A program made the translations under genes and the position numbers. A DNA stretch of 64,000 nucleotides, from positions 1,240,001 to 1,304,000 of the forward strand of contig NZ_CP019509.1 in the NCBI RefSeq assembly GCF_002002905.1, written 5' to 3'. The notes below the pieces were generated by a model. It worked only from the letters and a program-made list of their open reading frames with translations. It ran no database searches and was not told where the DNA came from. This document shows, in pieces, positions 17,885 through 26,864 of this stretch. Positions within the stretch are counted from its first letter, which is position 1; each line of letters begins with the position of its first letter. The DNA is from Aquaspirillum sp. LM1. Lineage in GTDB: Bacteria > Pseudomonadota > Gammaproteobacteria > Burkholderiales > Aquaspirillaceae.

Positions 17885-18795
17885 TGTGCCGCAGGTTGGC
17901 TAGGTGCAGCCGGGGGAGATCCTGCCGTGGTCAGCCCTGGCGGCGCGTAGACCGTGGCCCCAGCTTCGCTTTCCCGCATGATCGAGGCTTCGGTTTCCTT
18001 GTTCAGCACCACAATGGAAATGCGCCGGTTGATCGGATTGAGCGGGTTGGCCTTGTCCATCGGCGTGGCCGACCCCTGGCCCACCACGCGCAGCAGCTTG
18101 CTGTCCTGCAGTCCGCCGACAATCAGCTCGCGACGGGCGGCATTGGCCCGATCCGCCGAGAGCTCCCAGTTGCTGAAGCCCTTGTCGCCTGCTGAATACG
18201 GCGAGGCGTCGGTGTGGCCGGAAATTGACAGACGGTTTTGCACTTCATTGAGCTGCTTGCCCAGCTCACGCAGCAGTTCACGCGTGTGCGGCAGCAAGTG
18301 TGCGCTGCCCGAATCGAACATGGGCCGGTTTTTCTCATCGACAATCTGCACGCGCAGACCTTCGGTGGTCATTTCCAGCAGCAGCTGATTTTTATACTGC
18401 TGCAGCACCTTGTTGTTTTCAATGGCTTCCTTGATGCGCTGCTGCAGCTTTTGCAAGACCACTTTTTCCTTGGTTTTTTCATCCAGCACATCTTGCGACT
18501 TGCGCTTCTGGCCATCGGAGCGGGTGAAGTCCGGGCCACCGCCCTTGATGGCGCTGGTGGTATCACCTGAGCGGCTACCGCCCATCAGCGCCACCTTGAG
18601 CGGGGTGCGGAAGTATTCTGCAACCCCGTTCAGCGCCCCCTGCGATACCGAGGACAACAGCCACAGCAGCAGGAAGAAGGCCATCATGGCCGTCACAAAG
18701 TCGGCGTAGGCAATTTTCCAGGCACCACCGTGATGGCCGCCATGACCCTTCTTGATGCGTTTGACAATAATGGGGCGTTGAGATTCGTCTGCCAT
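17881..18795 (-). CDS. motB: Flagellar motor stator protein MotB
   Basis: This 304-aa stator subunit has a basic cytoplasmic start, a single membrane segment (about 29-50) with the proton-accepting Asp32 in YADFVTAMMAFFLLLW, and a periplasmic OmpA/MotB peptidoglycan-binding domain (about 145-270; FDSGSAHLLP, ISGHTDASPY, NRRISIVVLN). It anchors the MotA4B2-type (MotA5B2 in current models) ion channel to the cell wall. The Pro/Ala-rich tail is not conserved. motA lies 26 bp upstream. Confidence 0.96.
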   Translation of the reverse strand: MADESQRPIIVKRIKKGHGGHHGGAWKIAYADFVTAMMAFFLLLWLLSSVSQGALNGVAEYFRTPLKVALMGGSRSGDTTSAIKGGGPDFTRSDGQKRKSQDVLDEKTKEKVVLQKLQQRIKEAIENNKVLQQYKNQLLLEMTTEGLRVQIVDEKNRPMFDSGSAHLLPHTRELLRELGKQLNEVQNRLSISGHTDASPYSAGDKGFSNWELSADRANAARRELIVGGLQDSKLLRVVGQGSATPMDKANPLNPINRRISIVVLNKETEASIMRESEAGATVYAPPGLTTAGSPPAAPSQPAAQ

Positions 18796-18821
18796 GATTC
18801 CTGCCTTGTCTCAACCTGCGA

Positions 18822-19688
18822 TCAACGACCGCCGCTGCGAGCTTTCTTGAGGTGTTCTTCCAGTTCCAGGAAGCCCGGACGATCTTCGCTGTTGAGCGCC
18901 TTGCGACCAAATTCCACCGCCACCGGCGGTGCGTAGCCGTTCAGGCTGGCCAGCAGGGTGACCTTGATGCACTGCAGGACGCGATGCACGTCGTTCAGGC
19001 GGTGTTCCATGCGGTTGGACAACGGACCGATAAAACCGTAGGAGATCAAGATACCGAGGAAGGTACCCACCAGCGCGGCGGCAATCAGCCGGCCCAGTTC
19101 TGCCGGGGAAACCCCCACCGATTCCATGGTGTGCACCACCCCCATCACCGCCGCCACAATACCGTAGGCCGGCAGGGAGTCGGCCATGCGGGCCAGGGCA
19201 CCCACCGGCATGCTGCCTTCGTTGTGATGGGTTTCGATTTCGATGTCCATCAGGTTTTCGATTTCGAAGGGGTTCAGGTTGCCGCCCACCATCAGGCGCA
19301 GGTAGTCACACAGAAACTCGATGGCCACTTCATCCGCCACCACAATCGGGTATTTGGAGAAGATTGGGCTGTTTTGCGGGTCGTCGACGTCGGCTTCAAT
19401 CGACATCAGGCCTTCCTTGCGCACCTTGGACAGCAGTTCATAGAGCAGGGCAAACAGCTCCATGTACAGCGCCTTGTTGTAGCGCGAGCTGCGAAAGCAG
19501 TCCGGGATGGCCCTGAAAATGGCTTTCATCGGCGCGCCACCGTGGGCGGTGATGAAGGCCCCGACAGCGGCACCCACAATGATGATGAATTCTGCCGGTT
19601 GCAGAAGGGCCGCAACGTGACCGCCAGCAAAAATGAAGCCGCCGATAACGCTGGAAAAAACGATGATGTAGCCGATGATTACAAACAT
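18822..19688 (-). CDS. motA: Flagellar motor stator protein MotA
   Basis: This 288-aa product has four membrane segments, the conserved start MFVIIGYIIVFSSVIGGF, a cytoplasmic loop with RSSRYNKALYMELFALLYELL, and the MotA/TolQ signature GIVAAVMGVVHTM...LGRLIAAALVGTFLGILISYG. The Met at 19688 is taken because AGGGATC precedes it; the 16 codons before it are non-homologous. A sigma-28-like promoter lies 27-52 bp upstream, as expected for a class III flagellar gene. Confidence 0.96.
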   Translation of the reverse strand: MFVIIGYIIVFSSVIGGFIFAGGHVAALLQPAEFIIIVGAAVGAFITAHGGAPMKAIFRAIPDCFRSSRYNKALYMELFALLYELLSKVRKEGLMSIEADVDDPQNSPIFSKYPIVVADEVAIEFLCDYLRLMVGGNLNPFEIENLMDIEIETHHNEGSMPVGALARMADSLPAYGIVAAVMGVVHTMESVGVSPAELGRLIAAALVGTFLGILISYGFIGPLSNRMEHRLNDVHRVLQCIKVTLLASLNGYAPPVAVEFGRKALNSEDRPGFLELEEHLKKARSGGR

Positions 19689-19714
19689 GTACCGAGATCC
19701 CTGGGTTTTGTTAT

Positions 19715-19740
19715 CTATCGTCTGCTTCCGCCTCAAGTTA
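19715..19740 (-). promoter_or_regulatory. Putative sigma-28 (FliA) promoter of motA
   Basis: On the minus strand TAACTTGA, ten bases, then GACGATAG (followed by ATAAC) resembles the FliA consensus TAAAGTTT-N11-GCCGATAA. Spacing and the CGATA core fit; three or four positions differ. It is 27 bases upstream of motA. Confidence 0.45.
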
Positions 19741-19763
19741 AGACGGGACGCAACAAACAGAAA

Positions 19764-19789
19764 AGCGGGTCGATTCTATCAAACCCGCT
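19764..19789 (-). terminator. Hairpin terminator downstream of the transaminase gene
   Basis: On the minus strand AGCGGGT, a 12-base loop, and ACCCGCT are followed by TTTT. It lies 53 bases after the transaminase stop and just upstream of the motA promoter. Confidence 0.5.
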
Positions 19790-19842
19790 CGCCATTGCGA
19801 AAACTTTTATCCTCATTGAATTGAGGGGGTTTCGCTGGCAGC

Positions 19843-21228
19843 TTACACCAGCCCGCGTGCTTCCAGTGCCTGGACGGTCAGGTCAACACAACGTGCGGCC
19901 AGTGCAATCATCTCATCAATTTCTGTCGTGGTCATTACCAACGGTGGTGCGCAGACCATGCTGTCGCCGACGGCACGCATGATAATGTTGTTTTTAAAGA
20001 AGATATCCCGACAGATTGTGCCGACAGTTCCCGGTTCGGCAAACAGCTCGCGCCGCGATTTGTCCTTGACCCAGGTAAAGGCTGCCAAAAACCCCACACC
20101 GCGCACATCGTCCAGATACGGATGGCCGGCAAAGGTTTCCCGCCATTTTTGCTGCAAATACGGGCCGGTTTTTTCGCGCACCTGATCAACAATGCCCTCA
20201 TCGCGGAGAATTTTCAGGTTGGCCACTGCCACGGCAGCCGCCACCGGATGACCGGAATACGTCATGCCGTGGTTAAAGTCGCCGCCTTCCTGAATCAGCA
20301 CCTGGGCCACCCGGTCGCTGACCATCACCCCGCCAATCGGCTGGTAGCCGGATGACAGGCCCTTGGCAATCGGCATCAGATCGGGCTCGATGCCAAAATG
20401 CTGGCTGCCAAACCACTGCCCGGTACGGCCAAAGCCGCAAATCACTTCATCGACCACCAGCAGGATGTTGTACGCGCGGCAGATGCGCTGGATTTCCGGC
20501 CAGTAGCTGTCTGGCGGCACAATCACCCCGCCCGCGCCCTGAATGGGCTCGCCAACAAAGGCGGCAACATTGTCTGCGCCCAGCGCCAGGATTTTGGCCT
20601 CCAGCGCCTGCGCGGCTTTCAGACCGTAGTCGTGCGGGCTCAGCTCACCGCCATTGACATACCAGTATGGCTGCTCGATATGCTCGATGCCGGGAATGGG
20701 CAGGTCGCCCTGTTCGTGCATATAACGCATGCCGCCCAGCGAAGCGCCGCCGATGGTGGAGCCATGGTAGCCGTTCCAGCGGCCAATCAGCACCTTCTTG
20801 CTGGCCTGGCCTTGTGCCGCCCAAAAGTGGCGGACCATGCGAATCACCGTATCGTTGGCTTCCGAGCCGGAATTGGTGAGAAACACATGGTTGAACTGCG
20901 GTGGGGTCAGTTCGGCCAGCAGCGCCGACAGTTCGATCACCGGCGGGTGGGTGGTCTTGAAAAAAGTATTGTAGAACGGCAGTTCGCGCATTTGCTGGTA
21001 GGCAGCGTCAGCCAGTTCCTCGCGGCCATAGCCCAGATTGACGCACCACAGCCCGGCCATGCCGTCGATGATGCGATTGCCTTCAGAGTCCCAGATATAC
21101 ACGCCATCGCCCTTCACCACGACGCGGCTGCCGGTCTGGTTCAGCGATTGGGTGTCAGAAAACGGATGCAGGTGGTGGGCAGCGTCCAGCGCTTGCCAGT
21201 CAGCGGTGCTGCGGGTTGCTAAGGTCAT
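19843..21228 (-). CDS. Class III PLP-dependent omega-aminotransferase (putrescine/diamine-pyruvate type, SpuC-like)
   Basis: This 461-aa fold-type I enzyme is very like the C. violaceum CV2025 omega-transaminase and Pseudomonas SpuC. Shared stretches include LDAAHHLHPF, GMAGLWCVN, ELPFYNTFFKTTHP, RWNGYHGSTIGGASLGG and VGEPIQGAGGVIVPP. The PLP lysine is Lys289 in IAKGLSSGY and the ring-nitrogen aspartate is Asp260 in VVDEVICGFG. It would transfer the amino group of putrescine or gamma-glutamylputrescine-like amines to pyruvate. The ATG at 21228 is chosen for AAGGAT upstream. It follows a glutamylpolyamine-synthetase-like gene, which supports polyamine catabolism. Confidence 0.9.
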   Translation of the reverse strand: MTLATRSTADWQALDAAHHLHPFSDTQSLNQTGSRVVVKGDGVYIWDSEGNRIIDGMAGLWCVNLGYGREELADAAYQQMRELPFYNTFFKTTHPPVIELSALLAELTPPQFNHVFLTNSGSEANDTVIRMVRHFWAAQGQASKKVLIGRWNGYHGSTIGGASLGGMRYMHEQGDLPIPGIEHIEQPYWYVNGGELSPHDYGLKAAQALEAKILALGADNVAAFVGEPIQGAGGVIVPPDSYWPEIQRICRAYNILLVVDEVICGFGRTGQWFGSQHFGIEPDLMPIAKGLSSGYQPIGGVMVSDRVAQVLIQEGGDFNHGMTYSGHPVAAAVAVANLKILRDEGIVDQVREKTGPYLQQKWRETFAGHPYLDDVRGVGFLAAFTWVKDKSRRELFAEPGTVGTICRDIFFKNNIIMRAVGDSMVCAPPLVMTTTEIDEMIALAARCVDLTVQALEARGLV

Positions 21229-21298
21229 GGGCGTATCCTTGTGCAAGGGCAATCGCCTGCTGCCGGGTCAGGGCCGGGCAGCAGGTACAGACAGATGA

Positions 21299-22633
21299 TC
21301 AGACATGCAGCAGCAGGAACTTGCGTTCCCACGGGCTGATGACCCGGAAGTATTCAGAAAACTCTTTTTCTTTCATGGCAATGTACAGCTCGACAAAACG
21401 CGGGCCCAGAATCTCGGCAATTTCCGGGCAGCCCTTGAGCCGGTTCAGTGCTTCTTCGGTGCCATGCGGCATTTCGTAGGGCAGCGAGTAGGCGTTGATC
21501 TGCACCGGCTCGGCGCAGTCAATCTGCTTGACCATGCCCAGATAACCGCAAGCCAGCGACGCCGCCATGGCGATGTACGGGTTGACATCCACCCCCGGCA
21601 CGCGGTTTTCCACCCGGCGTGCTGCCGGGCTGGAGTGCGGCACGCGCAAGCCCACGGTACGGTTGTCAAACCCCCATTGCACATTGGTCGGTGCCGCCGA
21701 GTACGGCGTCAGCCGCCGGTAGGAGTTCACATACGGGGCAAAAAACGGCATGGTTTGTGGCAGATAGTGCTGCAGGCCGCCAATAAAATGGAAAAACGCC
21801 TGCGATGGCTCGCCGTCTTCATTGGAAAACAGGTTCTGTCCGGTGGCAGTGTTGATCACACTCTGGTGCATGTGCATTGCGCTGCCCGGCTCGCCTTCCA
21901 TCGGCTTGGCCATGAAGGTGGCGTACATGCCATGGCGAAACGCCGCCTCGCGCACGGTGCGCTTGAACAGGAATACCTGGTCGGCCAGATCCAGCGGATT
22001 GCCATGCAGGAAATTGATTTCCATCTGCGCGGTGCCGATTTCGTGAATCAGCGTATCCACTTCCAGATTCTGCGCGTGGCAGTAGTCGTAAATATCCTCA
22101 AACAGCGGGTCGAATTCGTTGACCGCATCAATCGAATACGAGCGCCGGCCAAATTCGGCCCGACCGGTGCGCCCCACCGGCGGCGTGACCGGAATATCCG
22201 GGTCCGGGTTGGTGGCAATCAGGTAAAACTCCATTTCCGGCGCAATCACCGGCGACCAGCCGCGCTGGGCGTACAGATCCAGCACCCGGCGCAACACGGC
22301 GCGCGGGGCCGCTTCGGACATCTGCCCGTCCGACTTGTAGCAGTCGAAGATAATCTGCGCGGTGGGATCCACTGCCCATGGCACAAAGCGGATGGTGTTC
22401 TGGTCTGGCTGCAGGATCATATCGGCGTCCACCGGGTCCAGCACGCTGTCATCCGGATAATCGCCGGTCACGGTCTGGATCAGCACCACCTCGGGCAGGC
22501 GCATTTCCGGTTCGCTGATGAATTTATCCTTGGGCACGATTTTACCCCGCGCCACGCCGGTCATGTCCGGCACGATACATTCCACTTCGGTAATCCGATG
22601 CTCTCGCATCCATTCCACCATATAGCTGCTCAT
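21299..22633 (-). CDS. puuA: Glutamine synthetase family protein, probable gamma-glutamylputrescine synthetase
   Basis: The 444-aa product has the GS catalytic fold: EMEFYLI and EIGTAQMEINF (metal ligands), GSAMHMHQS (ammonia/substrate loop region), and NRTVGLRVPHSSPAARRVENRVPG (ATP/glutamate binding). It lacks the adenylylation-loop context of GlnA and is shorter than GlnA (about 470 aa), like PuuA/SpuI enzymes that ligate glutamate to putrescine. Next to a putrescine transaminase and a PuuR-like regulator, the putrescine pathway is the best reading. The symbol is assigned by context; the true amine substrate is untested. Confidence 0.82.
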   Translation of the reverse strand: MSSYMVEWMREHRITEVECIVPDMTGVARGKIVPKDKFISEPEMRLPEVVLIQTVTGDYPDDSVLDPVDADMILQPDQNTIRFVPWAVDPTAQIIFDCYKSDGQMSEAAPRAVLRRVLDLYAQRGWSPVIAPEMEFYLIATNPDPDIPVTPPVGRTGRAEFGRRSYSIDAVNEFDPLFEDIYDYCHAQNLEVDTLIHEIGTAQMEINFLHGNPLDLADQVFLFKRTVREAAFRHGMYATFMAKPMEGEPGSAMHMHQSVINTATGQNLFSNEDGEPSQAFFHFIGGLQHYLPQTMPFFAPYVNSYRRLTPYSAAPTNVQWGFDNRTVGLRVPHSSPAARRVENRVPGVDVNPYIAMAASLACGYLGMVKQIDCAEPVQINAYSLPYEMPHGTEEALNRLKGCPEIAEILGPRFVELYIAMKEKEFSEYFRVISPWERKFLLLHV

Positions 22634-23188
22634 GCGAGTTCTCCTTGCGGGCGTGTGTCAAAACCAGGGCGGGCACATGGCCCGGCCCGGCGGGCCCGGT
22701 GCTGCCGACAGGCAGCGTCCAGGGCGGTAAATAGGGCCAGCGAGGCTGGAGGGGCCTGATAACTGCCATTCCGGATGCCATTGCACAGCATACGTCCAGC
22801 CGGGAGCGCCGGGAAGCCTGAATGCTTCAATCAGCCCATTCCGTGCGCGGGCGTCCCCCGATGACGGTTCAGGCCAGCGTCAGCATGCGACGGCGACGCT
22901 GACGCATGGATTAAGTTGTTAATTTCTGCGCCAACTGCGATTACCATGTGGCATGGTGGCGGCTAAGCCATACGACAATGGCAGCGGGCAAGGCCGGCGG
23001 CAGATCGCAGGATTTGTTTAAAAAAATCTACAATTCAGACAGATTGTCGGTGAATTCTGCCGATAAACAACGCGACATGCCAAGAAAAACGGTTTTTGCC
23101 ATGCAGCATTCGTGCCATCGTCGCGCCAGCAGGCCGCAGATGCGTCTAGAATTGTGAACAGTGTGATCAAATTGCAGAAGGGGTTGTC
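22634..23188. promoter_or_regulatory. Divergent regulatory region between puuA-like and puuR-like genes
   Basis: This 555-bp gap has no supported gene. It contains an 8-bp inverted repeat GCGTCAGC/GCTGACGC (22877-22905) and an AT-rich stretch with an imperfect palindrome ATTC-A-GACA-GAT-TGTC-GGT-GAAT (23033-23055), a candidate operator for the divergent regulator. The puuR-like start is preceded by AGAAGGGG. No match to the E. coli PuuR operator was evident. Confidence 0.35.
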
Positions 23189-23734
23189 ATGGATGTGGGC
23201 GCGCGCTTGCGCATGGTGAGGGACAAATACGGACTGTCACAGCGTGAACTGGCCAAACGGGCCGGGGTCACCAATGGCACCATTTCCCTGATTGAACAGA
23301 ACCGGGTCAGCCCGTCGATCAGCTCGCTGAAGAAGGTGCTGGAAGGTCTGCCCATGTCGCTGGCCGATTTCTTCACCTTTGATGCCGAGCCGGCGGCGCA
23401 GCAAGTGTTTTATGGCCGTGATGAACTGCCCGACCTGGGCAATAACGGCATTGAGCTGCGTCTGGTGGGCGTGGGCCATGAACGGCGCGATATCGCCATC
23501 CTGCGCGAGCGTTACGAGCGCAATGCTGACACCGGCCCGGACATGCTGCAGCATGATGGCCAGGAAGGCGGCGTGGTGATTTGCGGCCAGATTGAAGTCA
23601 CTGTCGGCAGCGAATCGCGCGTGCTGGGGCCGGGTGATGCCTATTACTTTGACAGCCAGCAGCCACACCGTTTTCGCAATGTGGGCGATACCCTCTGCGA
23701 AGTGGTCAGCGCCAGCTCGCCGCCCACCTTCTGA
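23189..23734 (+). CDS. puuR: XRE-cupin transcriptional regulator, PuuR-like
   Basis: This 181-aa regulator has an N-terminal helix-turn-helix (about 5-60, YGLSQRELAKRAGVTNGTISLIEQNRVSPSI split over helices 2-3) and a C-terminal cupin domain (about 105-175, GGVVICGQIEVTVG and LGPGDAYYFDSQQPHRFRN). E. coli PuuR has the same layout and represses putrescine genes, with putrescine as inducer. Divergent orientation to the putrescine genes supports local repression. Good ribosome-binding site at 23177-23183. Confidence 0.88.
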   Translation: MDVGARLRMVRDKYGLSQRELAKRAGVTNGTISLIEQNRVSPSISSLKKVLEGLPMSLADFFTFDAEPAAQQVFYGRDELPDLGNNGIELRLVGVGHERRDIAILRERYERNADTGPDMLQHDGQEGGVVICGQIEVTVGSESRVLGPGDAYYFDSQQPHRFRNVGDTLCEVVSASSPPTF

Positions 23735-23767
23735 GTCGTTCTGAGTGGGTGGGCCAAGGCAGCCCGT

Positions 23768-24376
23768 TCAGTCGGCGGCGGGTCGGGCCGGGCCAAGCAC
23801 CAGCTTGAGCATGCGCTCGGCCAGCGCATCCACCGAATCCTCGCCATCGCGCTTGAACCACTGCACCGACCAGTGCAGGCTGCCCAGCAGCATGCGCCGC
23901 AGCAAACGGGTGTCCTGACCGACCACGCCAGCGGCAGCGGCTTCGTCCAGCGCGGTTTGCCACAGCGCTTCGTAGCGGTCACGCAGAATGATCAGCCCTG
24001 GCCGCTGCGCTTCCGACACGCTGCGCCATTCATACAGCATCACTTCCAGCGCCGCCTGGTTTTCTCCCAGCAGGGAATTCAGATGGACATGAATCAGCGC
24101 CGACACCTTGTCGTGGGCGGTAGCCGCCACATCCAGCGCGGCGGCCAGTTTTTCGGTGGTGCTGGTAATGCCCAGCGCCATCACCGCCACCAGAATTTCT
24201 TCCTTGGTGCGAAAGTGATAGAACAGGCTGCCCGATTGCAGGCCGACGGCATTGCCCAGGTCGCGCACGGTGGTGCGTTCGTAACCTTGATCGCGAAACA
24301 GGCGCGCAGCCGTGCGCACCAGTTCGGCGCGCCGGCTGTTGTCTTCGGGAGGGGGAGGTGCGGCTTTACGCGTCAT
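23768..24376 (-). CDS. TetR-family transcriptional regulator
   Basis: This 202-aa protein has a TetR helix-turn-helix at about 16-62 (AARLFRDQGYERTTVRDLGNAVGLQSGSLFYHF in part) and a helical ligand-binding domain. The ligand is unknown. Its start overlaps the waaF stop (ATGA), so it is translated from the LPS heptosyltransferase transcript rather than from its own promoter, which is unusual for a TetR regulator. It need not regulate waaF. Confidence 0.88.
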   Translation of the reverse strand: MTRKAAPPPPEDNSRRAELVRTAARLFRDQGYERTTVRDLGNAVGLQSGSLFYHFRTKEEILVAVMALGITSTTEKLAAALDVAATAHDKVSALIHVHLNSLLGENQAALEVMLYEWRSVSEAQRPGLIILRDRYEALWQTALDEAAAAGVVGQDTRLLRRMLLGSLHWSVQWFKRDGEDSVDALAERMLKLVLGPARPAAD

Positions 24377-25401
24377 GGCAACATATCAGGAAGAAGTCGT
24401 TGGGCCGCAGACCACACCCGTTCCGGGGCGAGCTGCGTCAGACAGTGCGTATGCCCCAGCGGGCATTCGCGTTTGAAACACGGGCTGCAGTCCAGCTTCA
24501 GGCTGACAATTTCGGCCCGGTTGGTCAGCGGCGGGGTAAAGCCGGGGCTGGACGAGCCATACAGCGCCACCAGTGGCACATTCAGCGCAGCGGCAATATG
24601 CATCAGACCGGAGTCATTGCACACGGCCAGTTGCGCCAGCGACATCAGATCAATGGCCTGATCCAGCCCGGTGCGGCCACACAGGTTGACCAGCCCAGTG
24701 GGCTGACCCGCCAGTTGGGCAATTTCCTGGCCCATGGCCTGATCCTTGGCCGAACCAAACACCCACACCTGCCAGCCACGCGCCAGAAAATCCTGTGCCA
24801 GCCGGGCAAAATGCGCGGTTGGCCAGCGCTTGGCCGCGCCGTATTCGGCCCCCGGGCACAGCGCCAGCACCGGGCGCGCCGCATCCAGGCCCACTTGCGC
24901 CAGCGCCTGTGTCCGGCTGTCTGCGGCCACCTGCAGTTGCGGGTGGGCAATCGGCTTGGCGGGCAAAACGCCCGGCGCTTCGGCCAGCGCACAGAAGCGC
25001 TCCACCATGGTGGGCAGCGCGGTTTTGTCCAGCGCGCGGGCGTTGTTGAGCACGCCGCGCCGCCATTCGCCCACAAAGCCGGTGCGCAGCGGAATGCCGG
25101 CAAACCACGGCAGCAAGGCCGATTTGAGCGAATTGGGCAGCACCACGGCCTGATCGTAGCCCTGTGCCGCCAGTTGACGGCCCAGCCGCCAGCGTTCGGC
25201 CAGGCGCAGCGCGCCATGGCCAAACGGGTTGACCACGCCTTGCCGCACAGAGGCCATCCGCGCCGCCAGTGGCAGGGTCCACGCCGGGGCAAAGAGATCA
25301 ATGGCCACGCCAGGGTGGCGCTCGGCCAGCCGGCGGTACAGCGGCTCGGCCATCACGGCGTCGCCCACCCAGGATGGGGCGATGACTAGAATCTGTTGCA
25401 T
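24373..25401 (-). CDS. waaF: ADP-heptose:LPS heptosyltransferase II
   Basis: This 342-aa GT9-family enzyme adds the second heptose to the LPS inner core at the cytoplasmic face of the inner membrane. Family hallmarks are ILVIAPSWVGDAVMAEPLYR at the N-terminus, CPGAEYGAAKRWP in the nucleotide-sugar region, NLCGRTGLDQAIDLM and NDSGLMHIAAALNVPLVALYGSSSP. The C-terminal DCSPCFKRECPLGHTHCL is also typical of WaaF. Length is normal (about 345 aa). Confidence 0.93.
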   Translation of the reverse strand: MQQILVIAPSWVGDAVMAEPLYRRLAERHPGVAIDLFAPAWTLPLAARMASVRQGVVNPFGHGALRLAERWRLGRQLAAQGYDQAVVLPNSLKSALLPWFAGIPLRTGFVGEWRRGVLNNARALDKTALPTMVERFCALAEAPGVLPAKPIAHPQLQVAADSRTQALAQVGLDAARPVLALCPGAEYGAAKRWPTAHFARLAQDFLARGWQVWVFGSAKDQAMGQEIAQLAGQPTGLVNLCGRTGLDQAIDLMSLAQLAVCNDSGLMHIAAALNVPLVALYGSSSPGFTPPLTNRAEIVSLKLDCSPCFKRECPLGHTHCLTQLAPERVWSAAQRLLPDMLP

Positions 25402-25448
25402 GCACTCACTGTCGACAGCCCGGCCTGCGCCCAGGGGCAGCGCCGGTC

Positions 25449-25482
25449 AAAAAATGAAAAAGGTGCGGCCAGGCCACACCTT
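25449..25482 (-). terminator. Intrinsic terminator of the ilvE-zinc protein operon
   Basis: On the minus strand AAGGTG-T-GGCC and GGCC-G-CACCTT form a stem followed by TTTTTCATTTTTTG. It lies between the zinc-protein stop and waaF. Confidence 0.75.
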
Positions 25483-25508
25483 CTCGTGCTGTGGCAGCCG
25501 GCCACGGC

Positions 25509-25712
25509 TCAATGGTGATGCTTGACCTCGCCCACCAGCTTGTAACGGGTGCCACAGTAGGGGCACAACGCTTCGCCGCCGTTTTCCACAATGGGCAGGA
25601 ACACGCGCGGGTGCTGGTTCCAGGACACCATATCAGGCATCGGGCAATGCAGGGGCAGATTATCGGCGTTCACTTCAATGAAGCGGGCGCGGTTTTCTTT
25701 CAGTTCGCTCAT
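25509..25712 (-). CDS. Small CHCC-type zinc-finger protein
   Basis: The 67-aa protein resembles the zf-CHCC family, relatives of the mitochondrial complex I subunit NDUFS6. It has cysteines and histidines in the arrangement HCPMPDMVSWNQHPRVFLP ... CPYCGTRYKLVG, enough for one zinc site. Bacterial members are often found beside ilvE or LPS genes; their role is unknown. It lies 98 bp downstream of ilvE in the same direction and ends in HHH. Confidence 0.85.
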   Translation of the reverse strand: MSELKENRARFIEVNADNLPLHCPMPDMVSWNQHPRVFLPIVENGGEALCPYCGTRYKLVGEVKHHH

Positions 25713-25810
25713 GGTCGTGCTCGGTAGTATAGGGGGAAAAAACCGCCAACCGGCACATCCGGTCAGCGGATACGGTCAGATGACGCTGCCACGCGAAATC
25801 AACGACAGGG

Positions 25811-26734
25811 TCAGACCACCAGGGTCAGCCAATCTGCGTGCGTGCTGTCTTCACCCTTGACGCAGGCAAAGTAGCGACGCTGGATTTCGGTGGTGATCGG
25901 GCCGCGTTTGCCTTCGCCAATCTGGCGGCGGTCGAGTTCGCGAATCGGGGTGATTTCAGCGGCGGTGCCGGTAAAGAAGGCTTCGTCGGCGCTGTACACT
26001 TCGTCGCGGGTGATGCGTTTTTCCACCAGTTGCAGGCCCATTTCCTGGGCAATGGTCACCACGGTGTCGCGGGTGATGCCTTCCAGCGCGCTGGTCAGGT
26101 CCGGGGTGTACAGCTTGCCCTTGCGGATGATGAAGATGTTCTCGCCCGAGCCTTCGGCCACGTAGCCTTCCACGTCCAGCAGCAAGGCTTCGTCGTAGCC
26201 GTCGGCAGTGGCTTCGTTGTTGGCCAGGATGGAGTTCATGTAATTGCCGTTGGCCTTGGCCTTGCACATGGTGATGTTCACGTGGTGGCGGGTAAACGAG
26301 CTGGTTTTCACCCGGATGCCCTTTTCCAGACCATCTTCACCCAGATAAGCACCCCACGGCCAGGCGGCGACAATCACTTGCACGTCGTCTTTTTTCGGTG
26401 CCACGCCCAGCTTGCCCGAGCCATAAAACGCCATCGGGCGGAAGTAGCACGACTTCAGGCCGTTGGCCTTGACCACGTCCAGGTGGGCAGCGTTGATCTG
26501 TTCCTTGCTGAACGGCAGGCTCATGCCCAGGATGTGGGCGGAACGGAACAGACGGTCGGTGTGATCCTGCAGACGGAAAATCGCCGGGCCTTGTGCGGTT
26601 TCGTAAGCGCGCACCCCCTCGAACACGCCCATCCCGTAGTGCAGGGTATGGGTCAGCACATGGGTGTTTGCCTCGCGCCAGGGCACGAGCTTGCCATCAA
26701 ACCAGATAAAACCGTCGCGATCAGCCATCGACAT
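25811..26734 (-). CDS. ilvE: Branched-chain amino acid aminotransferase
   Basis: This 307-aa class IV PLP enzyme interconverts Val/Leu/Ile and their 2-oxo acids using glutamate/2-oxoglutarate. The PLP lysine is Lys160 in [13 protein letters not shown], equivalent to Lys159 of E. coli IlvE. The FEGVRAYET and [12 protein letters not shown] segments and the [16 protein letters not shown] end are diagnostic. GGAG lies seven bases upstream of the ATG. Confidence 0.95.
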   Translation of the reverse strand: MSMADRDGFIWFDGKLVPWREANTHVLTHTLHYGMGVFEGVRAYETAQGPAIFRLQDHTDRLFRSAHILGMSLPFSKEQINAAHLDVVKANGLKSCYFRPMAFYGSGKLGVAPKKDDVQVIVAAWPWGAYLGEDGLEKGIRVKTSSFTRHHVNITMCKAKANGNYMNSILANNEATADGYDEALLLDVEGYVAEGSGENIFIIRKGKLYTPDLTSALEGITRDTVVTIAQEMGLQLVEKRITRDEVYSADEAFFTGTAAEITPIRELDRRQIGEGKRGPITTEIQRRYFACVKGEDSTHADWLTLVV

Positions 26735-26864
26735 GAGAAACTCCGTTCACTCGCTAGTGTGCAAAATAATCGGCGATTATACCGCCACACACGGGCGTGT
26801 GGCGCGTTGGCGCACGACAAAATTGCCAGATCGGTGCAGCCCGGCGCATGGCCCGCCCAGAACA

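Noticed and set aside
23153-23172. FNR/CRP-like sequence TGTGAACAGTGTGATCA before the puuR-like gene
   Set aside because: Only one half-site fits either consensus; spacing is wrong.
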